Both the position numbers and the translations under genes were made by a program. A DNA stretch of 64,000 nucleotides, from assembly GCF_000733475.1 (NCBI RefSeq), contig NZ_JPFK01000005.1, positions 62,001-126,000 of the forward strand, in the 5' to 3' direction. Positions within the stretch are counted from its first letter, which is position 1, and each line of letters starts with the position of its first letter. The stretch is from Mangrovimonas yunxiaonensis. Lineage in GTDB: Bacteria > Bacteroidota > Bacteroidia > Flavobacteriales > Flavobacteriaceae. Positions 27,377 to 35,480 of this stretch are shown here, in pieces. The notes below the pieces were generated by a model. The model searched no databases. It was not told where the DNA came from and saw only the letters and a list, made by a program, of their open reading frames with translations.

Positions 27377-29034
27377 AAGTCTGGCTTAGCATCATTATAA
27401 TCCCGTTGGTCTTAACATCCTGTGGCGTTTCTAAATCGCTACACGATGTTCCTGATGTTAGTGCATACAACGCCAACATCCCCGAAAGAACCCAACTAAC
27501 AGACTCTTCTTTTATACTGCAAACCGACTACCTTACCAAAAACAAACAAGGGCAGTGGGAGCTTTTTGTTCATGGCAATCCGCTACAAATAGGCCTAAAA
27601 ACAGGCCGTTTAACAAGCGAACTGTTCAAAAAACAGGAAGATGCCTTTTTAAGCAAGGTTAACGAAATGGTACCTTCAAAAACCAAACAGTACATGCTGC
27701 GTAAACTACTGGCTTGGTACAACCGTAAAATGTATTTACATGTTCCTGAAGAATACAAAACCGAAATTTACGGACTTTCAAAATTTGCCGGAGATAAATA
27801 CGACCATGTGGCCGATGATTATTTGCGGGTACTTTATTTGCACGGGGCGCACGACATCGGCCATGCTTTTCAGGATCTTGCCTTAGTTGGTTGCTCCTCG
27901 TTTGCTGCCTGGGGCGACAAGAGTGAGGATGGCCATTTAATTATTGGGCGGAACTTCGACTTTTATGCTGGCGATGCCTTTTCTAAGGAAAAAATCATTG
28001 CCTTTGTAAGCCCAACAAACGGCCACAAATTTATGTCGGTAACCTGGCCCGGTATGATAGGTGTGGTTTCTGGTATGAACGATGCAGGCCTTACCGTAAC
28101 CATCAATGCTGGAAAATCTAAAATACCCTTGGTGGCCAAAACTCCCATTTCTATAGTTACCCGCGAGATTTTACAATATGCCTCGAACATTGAAGAAGCC
28201 ATTGCCATTGCCAAAAAACGGCAAGTCTTTGTTTCGGAATCTATTTTTATAGGAAGTGCTCAAGACAATCGGGCCATTACCATAGAAATGGCACCAGACA
28301 ATTTTGGCGTTTACGAGGTTGAAAACTCGACACAGCTTATCTGTTCCAACCACTTTCAGAGCGATGCGTTTAAGAACGATGAACGGAATTTAAAACACAT
28401 GGCCGAAAGCCACTCGCAATACCGTTACAAGCGTATGGAAGAGCTGCTTAGCCAAACCCCTAAACTAACGCCACAAAAAGCCGTGGACATCCTTCGCAAT
28501 AAAAAAGGCCTAAACAACAAAACCATTGGCTATGGCAACGAAAAGGCATTAAACCAACTTTTGGCGCACCACGCCATTGTTTTTAAGCCAGAACAGCGTA
28601 TGGTTTGGGTGTCGTCTAACCCCTATCAATTGGGCGAATTTGTTGCTTATAACCTAAACGACATCTTTAAAAATGCAGTCTCAAACAGTAACGCCCTATC
28701 GTTACAAAACCCAACATTAAACATTGAAGAAGACCCCTTTCTTTACACCCAAGCCTATCAAAACTACGAGCGCTACCGCATCTTAAACCGCAAGATGCTA
28801 TCTGCCATAAAACACGACCAACACATGGTTCCAGAGCACATAAACACCTTTAAAAACACCAATCCAGAATTTTGGGAAGTGCATTATGTTATCGCAAAAT
28901 ATTATTACGAAAAAAAATACTATCGTGCGGCTTTAAACAGTTTTAAAGAAGCCCTGACGAAGGAAATTACAACCGTTCCTAATCGCATTGAGATTGAAGA
29001 TTATATTAAAAAACTAAACCGGAAATTACACTAA
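27373..29034 (+). CDS. Lipoprotein of the C45/linear amide hydrolase (Ntn) family
   Basis: 553 residues with a lipobox LTSC (Cys17). A long N-terminal stretch leads to ALVGCSSFAAWG, where Cys174 is the expected N-terminal nucleophile after self-cleavage at Gly-Cys; IIGRNFDFY follows as in acyl-CoA:6-APA acyltransferases and related C45 proteins. The last 70 residues are helical, TPR-like. C45 enzymes hydrolyse or form amides and can transfer acyl groups, so a lipid-anchored acyl transfer step for the pigment is a reasonable inference. Confidence 0.85.
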   Translation: MKVWLSIIIIPLVLTSCGVSKSLHDVPDVSAYNANIPERTQLTDSSFILQTDYLTKNKQGQWELFVHGNPLQIGLKTGRLTSELFKKQEDAFLSKVNEMVPSKTKQYMLRKLLAWYNRKMYLHVPEEYKTEIYGLSKFAGDKYDHVADDYLRVLYLHGAHDIGHAFQDLALVGCSSFAAWGDKSEDGHLIIGRNFDFYAGDAFSKEKIIAFVSPTNGHKFMSVTWPGMIGVVSGMNDAGLTVTINAGKSKIPLVAKTPISIVTREILQYASNIEEAIAIAKKRQVFVSESIFIGSAQDNRAITIEMAPDNFGVYEVENSTQLICSNHFQSDAFKNDERNLKHMAESHSQYRYKRMEELLSQTPKLTPQKAVDILRNKKGLNNKTIGYGNEKALNQLLAHHAIVFKPEQRMVWVSSNPYQLGEFVAYNLNDIFKNAVSNSNALSLQNPTLNIEEDPFLYTQAYQNYERYRILNRKMLSAIKHDQHMVPEHINTFKNTNPEFWEVHYVIAKYYYEKKYYRAALNSFKEALTKEITTVPNRIEIEDYIKKLNRKLH

Positions 29035-30330
29035 ATGATTCCAAAGATAGAAAGAGCGTCCGTGCAGGAAATAAAAGCATTTCAAGAAGACAAGCTACAA
29101 GCGCTGCTTGCCTACGTAAACACGCACTCTGCGTATTACAACCGTGTTTTCAAGGAAAACAACATCGCCTTGGAAACCATAAAAACTCTAGACGATTTAA
29201 CCCAACTTCCCGTAACCACAAAAGATGACCTTCAGCGTTATAACGACGATTTTCTTTGTGTGCCCAAAACCAAGATTATCGACTATGTAACGACCTCCGG
29301 CACCTTGGGCGACCCGGTTACTTTTGCGCTAACCGACAAAGATTTAGACCGATTGGCCTATAACGAAGCCATTTCGTTCGCCTGCGCAGGTATTACCCCG
29401 GACGATGTCCTGCAATTAACCACCACCATAGACCGCCGTTTTATGGCCGGACTGGCCTATTTTTTAGGGGTTAGAAAATTGGGGGCAGGCATTATTCGTG
29501 TGGGTGCCGGCGTACCAGAACTACAATGGGATTCCATTTTAAAATTTAAACCCAGCTACCTTATTGTGGTGCCTTCCTTTTTGCTGAAATTAATAGAATA
29601 CGCCAAACAGCACCATATTGATATTAATGCCTCTGGGGTTAAAGGGGCGATTTGCATTGGCGAATCGTTACGAAACCAAGATTTCTCCCTAAACACCCTA
29701 GGCCAAAAAATTACTTCGGCATGGGATCTTGAACTGTTTTCTACCTATGCCTCTACCGAAATGAACACGGCCTTTACCGAGTGTGAGGCCCAGCAAGGCG
29801 GTCACCACCACCCCGAACTGATTATTGTTGAGATTTTAGATGATGCCCACCAACCCGTGGCACCTGGCGAAGTAGGGGAACTCACCATAACAACCCTAGG
29901 CGTAGAGGGCATGCCGCTATTGCGATTTAAAACCGGCGATATGGTAAAAGCCTACACCAAGGTCTGTAGCTGCGGAAGGAACACCCTACGCCTAGGCCCT
30001 GTAATCGGGCGTAAAAAGCAAATGGTTAAATACAAAGGCACAACTTTGTACCCCCCGGCGATGGACAACATTTTAAACGATTTTAGTGACGTTGAAAGTT
30101 ATGTGATTGAAATCTCGCACAACAACATTGGTACCGATGAGATTTGCATTAAAATTGCATCGAAAAACACCTCCGAAGAGTTTCAGCAAAACATTAAAGA
30201 CCATTTTAGGGCCAAATTAAGGGTTAGCCCTAAAATAGAATTTCACGATTTTAAAACCATTCAAAAATTACAATTCCCAAAAATGAGCCGTAAACCCGTT
30301 ATGGTTATAGACAAGCGCACCGAGGCGTAA
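29035..30330 (+). CDS. PaaK-like AMP-dependent acyl-CoA or acyl-ACP ligase
   Basis: 431 residues. The adenylate-forming motifs VTTSGTLGDPVTF (near 83-95), YASTEMNT and RFKTGDMV are present, as in phenylacetate-CoA ligase. CSCGRN could bind zinc, a known trait of PaaK proteins. It starts directly after the C45 stop. It is the last gene of the cluster while the ammonia-lyase is at the other end: the pair would make 4-coumarate and activate it as the polyene starter. Confidence 0.87.
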   Translation: MIPKIERASVQEIKAFQEDKLQALLAYVNTHSAYYNRVFKENNIALETIKTLDDLTQLPVTTKDDLQRYNDDFLCVPKTKIIDYVTTSGTLGDPVTFALTDKDLDRLAYNEAISFACAGITPDDVLQLTTTIDRRFMAGLAYFLGVRKLGAGIIRVGAGVPELQWDSILKFKPSYLIVVPSFLLKLIEYAKQHHIDINASGVKGAICIGESLRNQDFSLNTLGQKITSAWDLELFSTYASTEMNTAFTECEAQQGGHHHPELIIVEILDDAHQPVAPGEVGELTITTLGVEGMPLLRFKTGDMVKAYTKVCSCGRNTLRLGPVIGRKKQMVKYKGTTLYPPAMDNILNDFSDVESYVIEISHNNIGTDEICIKIASKNTSEEFQQNIKDHFRAKLRVSPKIEFHDFKTIQKLQFPKMSRKPVMVIDKRTEA

Positions 30331-30335
30331 ACGCC

Positions 30336-32138
30336 TTATACCAGTTCTAGCTCGGGAATAACAAGCGCTTCCAATTCGTGCTTAAAACACTGGAGGTCAT
30401 TTTTAATGCCCTCATTTAAAACAGCTGTTGAAACCAATTGTTGGTAATACGAAATGCCGTCCAATAAATGGCTTTTAAAAGCCTGCCATTTTTTTATTTG
30501 CTTGCCCGTTAATGCTATAGAAGCACTGGTCAGTTCATTTTTTAAATAATCCACGTACATCTTCAGTTCCTTTACAAACATATTGGGTCTGTTTTTGTAC
30601 GATAGTATAGATTTTGCACCATAAATATGCTGCATCATATCTGCTAACGACACCTCCTTATCAAAATAAGCCAAATTTGGCCCTGGGCAAATAACCACGC
30701 CCTGTTTCTGACCTTTAATCGCCATGTCATGCTCTAAATAAGTAGCATTGGCCAAGCCTACACACAAACAGGATTTTTCGGTAATCTTGTCCTTGGCGGT
30801 TTTATATGCCGCCTGCGACATCTCTACGCGTTGCGTTTCTAATGCGTTTAATTTTACATCCTGATATTTTTTTGAAGCCGTACAAACTCCTTCTGGACCA
30901 AACTCCTTACTTAAGGCCAAAAACTTTTTCGGGCAGGAGCTTCCAGCCTTATCCTTATCTATACGCTGTTGCTTAAAAAAGGCATTGGTAGTCCCCTTTA
31001 TGGTATTAAAAGGAACACCTAAAGGCGAAATGTTACTTAAATACAAATCCTCTTCTTTGGCCTTTAACAAAAGATTCCTTGTTTGCCGATCTACCGACGT
31101 GGCTTCGGGCACCAATAAAAAGGGCGTGCCCCAACCAACAGAATCTACTTGGTAATGATTCAGCAAAAAATTGTGCTCTTCGGCTGTACCAACACCCCCT
31201 TGCACCGTAATTTTTAAATCTAAGGGATGCTCTGGCACCGCATACTCTTTCGCTTCCAAAGCCTTAACAAGCACTTGGTGCGTATCTTGGATTAATGTTG
31301 TTTTTTTAGCTTTAAACTCTTCTAATATAGGCCCTAACAAATGGCCTTCTGTAGCAAAAGCATGCCCCCCACAATTTAGCCCAGACTCTATACGGTACTC
31401 TGAAACCCAAAGCCCTTTTTTGGCCAAAAACTTACCCTGGATAATTGCTGAGCGGTAATCGCTTACTTTTAAAATAAGCTTCTTTTTTAACGCGCCTTGC
31501 TCGTCTGGATAGAAATCGCTAAAGTTCTCGAAATAGCTGTACAGTCTAGGGTTCATACCCGCCGATAACACCACCGAGGCGTTTAATTGACTATTGGCAA
31601 AGCCACGAAGCGACGCATGGGCATCGTTAAAAGCCACCGGCAGTTGCTTGCCTTTAACAAAGTTTTCCCGGTCTACTTTGGTCATGATATTCACATCTAT
31701 CGCCCCTGGCCTTAAATGTGTTTCTAGGTATTGTTTAATATGACCTTTAAGTGTAGCACCTTCTTCCAACAAACTTAAAAGTCCTGCCTTAATTGTCGAA
31801 GTGTTGGGCAAAGTGGCCATAAAATGTTCTAAAGCCGATGTGCTCTCGGTTAACTCTGCTTTAAATTTTGAAAACTTGTCCTTTACAATCGTATCGACCA
31901 AATTTAAGTACGATGTGATGCGTTTGGCGCGGTAATCCTGTGTTTTCTTTGTAATTTCTTGGTAAGGCAAATTGATTTTCTTGCTGTAAAAGGCATTCAT
32001 CTTTTCTAAAAGCTCGTCGTCTATAATAGAAATAACCGATGAAATGCCATATTGCGCAACACGTATGGGGCTGTCTATGGTATAAGCCAAGCCCATAACG
32101 GGTATATGAAAGGTATGTAGTGGTTTAGGTAAAGCCAT
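30336..32138 (-). CDS. Predicted TIM-barrel protein, nitronate monooxygenase/IMP dehydrogenase-like
   Basis: 600 residues, convergent with the pigment operon (5 bases apart). The N-terminal HIPVMGLAYTIDSPIRVAQY, the glycine motif VQGGVGTAEEHNFLL and GWGTPFLLVPE suggest an FMN-binding barrel related to nitronate monooxygenases. A Cys-containing segment CLCVGLANATY follows in the C-terminal part. I recall long proteins of this kind in many Bacteroidota with no assigned role. Whether it belongs to the pigment pathway is not shown; direction speaks against co-transcription. Confidence 0.7.
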   Translation of the reverse strand: MALPKPLHTFHIPVMGLAYTIDSPIRVAQYGISSVISIIDDELLEKMNAFYSKKINLPYQEITKKTQDYRAKRITSYLNLVDTIVKDKFSKFKAELTESTSALEHFMATLPNTSTIKAGLLSLLEEGATLKGHIKQYLETHLRPGAIDVNIMTKVDRENFVKGKQLPVAFNDAHASLRGFANSQLNASVVLSAGMNPRLYSYFENFSDFYPDEQGALKKKLILKVSDYRSAIIQGKFLAKKGLWVSEYRIESGLNCGGHAFATEGHLLGPILEEFKAKKTTLIQDTHQVLVKALEAKEYAVPEHPLDLKITVQGGVGTAEEHNFLLNHYQVDSVGWGTPFLLVPEATSVDRQTRNLLLKAKEEDLYLSNISPLGVPFNTIKGTTNAFFKQQRIDKDKAGSSCPKKFLALSKEFGPEGVCTASKKYQDVKLNALETQRVEMSQAAYKTAKDKITEKSCLCVGLANATYLEHDMAIKGQKQGVVICPGPNLAYFDKEVSLADMMQHIYGAKSILSYKNRPNMFVKELKMYVDYLKNELTSASIALTGKQIKKWQAFKSHLLDGISYYQQLVSTAVLNEGIKNDLQCFKHELEALVIPELELV

Positions 32139-32333
32139 GCGTCATGTTTAAAATTGAATTCATGGCAAATATGACGATTCCTAATTTACTATAAACTGAT
32201 ATTTATCATGCTTAGCCAAATGCCTGGCACAAAACAACAAAGCTTGCCCGATGCTGTATGAATCTTCTCTCGCTGCGTTAGCGCATGAGTCTTGCGCTTG
32301 GCAAAAAACCCGCCCTGTTATGCTTTAAATTGT

Positions 32334-32681
32334 TTATTTGATTGTTTCTGTTTCCTTGACGACTTGCCTCTCAACAAGTTCTAGAGTATCATCTACATAC
32401 TCCCAACGGTAGTCAAGCATAATGGTTTCTCCCGTATCTTTAATAGTATACTCGTAGGGATCACAAGGAACTTTTTTAATTGTTCCGTTAAAGGATGTTC
32501 CAATAGCTGCTTTACAAGTTGCCTCATCAAAGATTGTTGGCACTGTTGAAGTTCGTGTTGTAAAATAAATTCTGCCTGTTCTTTGGCTTCTTACTGTTTC
32601 TACACCTCCTTCTACTATTAAGGCATAGAAAGTGTCCCCATCATCTGTTTGAATGGGTTTAAAATTTTTAATTGTTACCAT
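32334..32681 (-). CDS. Small hypothetical protein
   Basis: 115 residues, no signal peptide, no membrane segment, mostly beta strands (VTIKNFKPIQTDDGDTFYAL at the start). Two Cys residues (in ATCKAA and VPCDPY). It marks the left edge of the A+T-rich accessory stretch and is transcribed away from it. No family that I recognise. Confidence 0.6.
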   Translation of the reverse strand: MVTIKNFKPIQTDDGDTFYALIVEGGVETVRSQRTGRIYFTTRTSTVPTIFDEATCKAAIGTSFNGTIKKVPCDPYEYTIKDTGETIMLDYRWEYVDDTLELVERQVVKETETIK

Positions 32682-32822
32682 GTTACGATATTTTAATGTT
32701 AGACTTATTGGTAGGGGGAGTATCCCAAAAACCTAAGCCTGGGCGGTTTATATGTGGATTATATCGCTATCTTATTAGTGGTGAAAAATTCTTTTAATGT
32801 AGTACATACCATTTTATCTTTC

Positions 32823-32880
32823 GGACAACAGCTATACACCAAGTGAAGTTAGTAATCTGCAATATACATAGACGTTATGT
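32823..32880. repeat. attC-like element A (integron-type recombination site candidate)
   Basis: About 58 bases with imperfect inverted arms: left arm GGACAACAGCTATACA and right arm TATACATAGACGTTATGT, which pair around AAC/GTT and CTAT/ATAG. The right terminal GTTATGT (32874-32880) is the exact reverse complement of the left terminal ACATAAC of element B, the relation expected for integron cassettes. Weakest of the four complete sites because of its small size. Confidence 0.5.
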
Positions 32881-32930
32881 TTTTGAGATATTTTTGTATA
32901 TTCGTAGAGCAGGAACTCTCATAGGGACTT

Positions 32931-33101
32931 CTAACGCTTTAGCTTCATTGGAATTGCAATACCGTTATTATTAGAGAACCAATACAAGTTTACATAATGG
33001 GTTAAATACACGCTCACAAGAAGCATAAAAGTTATTACAATCAACAAGTGCAAACATATATCATTAACTTTTACATATTCACCTAGACTAATTAGTGACA
33101 T
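32931..33101 (-). CDS. Possible small membrane protein inside cassette A-B
   Basis: 56 residues from the ATG at 33101, with one membrane segment (LHLLIVITFMLLVSVYL) and a basic C terminus MKLKR. The start codon falls in the left terminal repeat of element B, so the frame would be read against the direction of the other cassettes. Chance reading frame is possible; the strong hydrophobic segment is the only support. Confidence 0.3.
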   Translation of the reverse strand: MSLISLGEYVKVNDICLHLLIVITFMLLVSVYLTHYVNLYWFSNNNGIAIPMKLKR

Positions 33102-33172
33102 AACATTCACGTTATCCAAACAATAATTTAGAAAGTGTGTATACTAGTACTCATACAACTAGTTGTAGCACA
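33098..33172. repeat. attC-like element B
   Basis: About 75 bases bounded by ACATAAC (33098-33104) and GTTGTAGCACA (33162-33172). The inner right arm CTCATACAACTAGTTG resembles that of element C (GCCATACACAAACACGTTG). Its right end GTTGTAGCAC is the exact reverse complement of the left end of element C, 10 of 10 bases. The internal pairing is weaker than in C and D. Confidence 0.6.
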
Positions 33173-33189
33173 TTTGAGAAACGAACTAA

Positions 33190-33657
33190 ATGATAGAATT
33201 AATACTTTCGACTTTAGCTGAATTTGGACTCATTCGTGAAGATTATAAACATCAAAAACGAATAACTAAAAAAGAAAAAGAAGACGGAATTAAAAGACCG
33301 ATTCAAAAATATTTTATGCAACCGAGTGCTTTAATGGTAATTGCTTTTTTGGTCGTTGGAAGTTTAAGTGCTATTCTATTTTTTACATATCAAAGAACGT
33401 CAGTTTTTCCAGAAAAAACAAAAAAGGAAATATCTGAAATGAGTGACAGAATGGAAAATTGGAATGAAAATCTCGGACAATACCCAACGGAATTGAATGA
33501 ATTAATCGGAAATAGTCCTTTAAGACAAGATTGGAAAAAAGACGCTTGGAATCGAGAATATGAATTTAAGATTATAGATAATGGAAACGGATTTTTAATC
33601 ACATCTGCTGGCTCTGACGGAAAATTTGGAACTGAAGATGATATTAAATCGGAATAA
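33190..33657 (+). CDS. Membrane protein with a GspG/type II pseudopilin-like C-terminal domain
   Basis: 155 residues: a charged cytoplasmic N-terminal part (1-44), one membrane segment (about 46-67), then a domain with QYPTELNELI, a Trp-containing DAWNREYEFKI and the end TSAGSDGKFGTEDDI. That end matches the calcium-binding tail of GspG pseudopilins. Unlike a real pseudopilin it has no prepilin cleavage site before the membrane helix. It is the main gene of cassette B-C. Function unknown. Confidence 0.72.
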   Translation: MIELILSTLAEFGLIREDYKHQKRITKKEKEDGIKRPIQKYFMQPSALMVIAFLVVGSLSAILFFTYQRTSVFPEKTKKEISEMSDRMENWNENLGQYPTELNELIGNSPLRQDWKKDAWNREYEFKIIDNGNGFLITSAGSDGKFGTEDDIKSE

Positions 33658-33666
33658 AATATTGAA

Positions 33667-33786
33667 ATGAAAAAAAACTCTTTTTGGGATACGATATCTA
33701 ACTATATGAGGTTTCAAATTATAGTAGCTGGAATAATACTAATTGCAGTAGTAGTTTTAGTTATTGGAAAAGCGATTTTTAATTAA
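33667..33786 (+). CDS. Tiny single-pass membrane protein
   Basis: 39 residues: MKKNSFWDTISNYMRFQ followed by one strong membrane helix (about 17-34) and GKAIFN. It begins 9 bases after the GspG-like gene and ends 18 bases before element C, so the two genes share a cassette and probably a transcript. It may be a partner of the GspG-like protein. Confidence 0.6.
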   Translation: MKKNSFWDTISNYMRFQIIVAGIILIAVVVLVIGKAIFN

Positions 33787-33804
33787 AATGAAATAAATAA
33801 AAAC

Positions 33805-33938
33805 GTGCTACAACAACGTGTATAGCTCATTGCGGCTGAATTCCTAATCGGAATTCATTGCAATTTGCTATCTTCGTTCTACGGCGGAAAATCCTCGCGG
33901 ATTTCCCGCAACGAGCCATACACAAACACGTTGGCAAA
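33805..33938. repeat. attC-like element C
   Basis: 134 bases from GTGCTACAAC (33805-33814) to GTTGGCAAA (33930-33938). The outer arms AACGTGTATAGCTCATTGCG and CGCAACGAGCCATACA with CACGTT pair imperfectly with bulged bases, and the loop holds two further hairpins, GAATTCC/GGAATTC (33838-33856) and GGAAAATCC/GGATTTCC (33886-33905). This is the best formed site. Length fits the usual attC range. Confidence 0.7.
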
Positions 33939-33958
33939 CATTTTAAAACCGAACATTA

Positions 33959-34663
33959 ATGAGAATTTTTACTTTAATTATACTTTTAGTTTCCTTTAAT
34001 GTCTTTTCTCAAGAAACGGAGATTTCGGACTTGGAAAAACTAAAGCAAAATTTGACTTCGGATATAAATAAACTAAATGATTCTTTAAAAAAAGTTGAAC
34101 TTCAAATTGCAGTTTTGAAATCTAAAGAAATCAAAAAAATGGTTTCGGACTCTACTTTAATTTCTTCTGCTAGAGAAGGAGCATATATTAAAAAGTCATC
34201 TAACGTAATCGGAGAAATAATTACCAAATTAACAGAAAAAAAAGAAGTAGTGCTATTGGACTATTATGATGGATATTTTGGTATTTGTACAGATTCAATT
34301 TGTGGATATATGAGTGAAATGTGGATTGAAAAAAACGAAAAAGTATATGAATTCATAAAAGTCAAAAAGCAAGAGCAAAAAGAATTAAAAAGACTTGAAC
34401 ATGAGAGAAAACTTAAATTAAAAGAAGCTGAATACGCGAAATTAGAAAAAGAGTACATTAAAAAATACGGACAAAAGACATACGACAAACTTAAACAAGG
34501 ATATTACTGGATTGGAATGAACAGAGAAATGGCCACCATTTCTTTAGGCAGTCCAAAAGATATAAATAGAACTGTTGGTTCTTGGGGTGTTCATGAACAA
34601 TGGGTTTACGATAATACTTATTTGTATTTTGAAAACGGAAAATTAACCTCATATCAAAATTAA
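33959..34663 (+). CDS. Secreted protein with coiled coils and an SH3-like domain
   Basis: 234 residues with a signal peptide (cleavage near VFSQ). A heptad-rich segment (about 22-60) is followed by an SH3b-like domain (GAYIKKSSNVIGEI to DSICGYMSEMW), a highly charged Lys/Glu helix (about 125-165) and a C-terminal domain of the BamE/SmpA-like kind (IGMNREMATISLGSPKDI, EQWVYDNTYLYFENG). It is the only gene of cassette C-D and fits between the two sites with 20 and 7 bases to spare. Possibly a cell-wall or envelope-binding protein. Confidence 0.75.
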   Translation: MRIFTLIILLVSFNVFSQETEISDLEKLKQNLTSDINKLNDSLKKVELQIAVLKSKEIKKMVSDSTLISSAREGAYIKKSSNVIGEIITKLTEKKEVVLLDYYDGYFGICTDSICGYMSEMWIEKNEKVYEFIKVKKQEQKELKRLEHERKLKLKEAEYAKLEKEYIKKYGQKTYDKLKQGYYWIGMNREMATISLGSPKDINRTVGSWGVHEQWVYDNTYLYFENGKLTSYQN

Positions 34664-34670
34664 AAAACGA

Positions 34671-34803
34671 TTTGCCAACACCGTGTAAAAATAATTGCTT
34701 GGTTCTAGCCTACTCGGAAAATCCTCTCAGATTTTCTATTTGGTTTGTTTTTGCTAATTTAGGTGCTTAAACTACGCAACTAAATCATAACCAAACACGT
34801 AAC
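34671..34803. repeat. attC-like element D
   Basis: 133 bases from TTTGCCAAC (34671-34679) to ACACGTAACA near 34803. TTTGCCAAC is the exact reverse complement of GTTGGCAAA at the right end of element C. The arms CGTGT and ATAATTGC pair with GCAACTAAATCATAAC and ACACG, and the central GGAAAATCCTCTCAGATTTT is homologous to the matching hairpin of element C. The right terminal reads GTAACAA instead of a GTT form, so it looks partly degraded. Confidence 0.65.
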
Positions 34804-34804
34804 A

Positions 34805-35308
34805 ATGAGACAAACAATTTTAATAATAACCTTAGCTTTATCTTATGCGGTAAATGTGAATGGACAAAATTTCGCGTTCATTGGTGAAAATAGTTACCCT
34901 AGTACTGAAAAATTTATGTTGCAATCAAATTCTGACAAAGAAGATATTGGAAACCTAAATCTAGTATTTGCTAAAGACGGAACGGCTTCTTTAATCATAG
35001 TAAGTTCTAAGCTGACAGATGTCGTAAAGATTGCCGAGAAACTTATTATCTATCTTGATGACGGTACTGTAATATCATGTACTGACCGCGGAATAAATGA
35101 TAATGTTGATGATGTTGCCATTTCGGCATATCACCTAACTGCTTCGGAATTGAGTAAAATGAAAAACAGTAACATTAATACTATTCGGTTTGAAATTGTA
35201 TGTCCTGTATGTGGACCATTGAACTCTTGGGAAGGTGTTTATTCTGCTTCAAATAAAGGAAGCTCTAGAACTGACTTCACAAAGGTTATAGAGAGTTTTT
35301 TTAAATAA
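34805..35308 (+). CDS. Secreted protein of unknown function
   Basis: 167 residues with a signal peptide (cleavage near VNGQ). Beta-rich, with one CxxC-like pair (CPVCGP) near residue 138. The ATG overlaps the right end of element D, so the gene starts at the very edge of its cassette, as integron cassette genes usually do. No family that I recognise. Confidence 0.68.
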   Translation: MRQTILIITLALSYAVNVNGQNFAFIGENSYPSTEKFMLQSNSDKEDIGNLNLVFAKDGTASLIIVSSKLTDVVKIAEKLIIYLDDGTVISCTDRGINDNVDDVAISAYHLTASELSKMKNSNINTIRFEIVCPVCGPLNSWEGVYSASNKGSSRTDFTKVIESFFK

Positions 35309-35311
35309 ATA

Positions 35312-35335
35312 ACATAACATTTGTATAGTGCATAG
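35312..35335. repeat. Left half of a further attC-like element (E), truncated
   Basis: ACATAACATTTGTATAGTGC follows the stop of the preceding gene by 3 bases and lines up with the left arm of element C (AACAACGTGTATAGCTCATTG). No right arm can be found in the next 150 bases. Its left terminal does not match the right end of element D. I read it as the broken end of the array. Confidence 0.4.
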
Positions 35336-35480
35336 TTCCCTACTAAAGAATAGGTCATCAAAAACAGACTTCTTTGGTTAGTATAAACTTAAATATATTG
35401 CCTCAAAACGCATAAACTTAACGAAAATTCTTACTTTCGTGAATCTTAACCTAACTGCTAAAAGTTTAAATTACTAATTA

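Larger units (their letters stand above)
32682..33189. other. Long intergenic stretch holding two attC-like elements
   Basis: 508 bases without a convincing full-length gene. It contains attC-like elements A (32823-32880) and B (33098-33172) and, between them, a short minus-strand reading frame that may be real. The base composition is A+T-rich, unlike the pigment cluster. Bases 32690-32820 show nothing I can interpret. Confidence 0.6.

Noticed and set aside
32190-32333. Palindrome-rich stretch with GCGC and TTGGCAAAAAACCC segments that could be another attC-like site
   Set aside because: Its ends do not pair with each other in the needed way, and its right end GTTATGC is not complementary to the left end of element A (GGACAAC).
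32823-35335. CRISPR array
   Set aside because: The repeated elements are long, imperfect, hairpin-forming and separated by genes of different size; there are no short regular spacers or cas genes.
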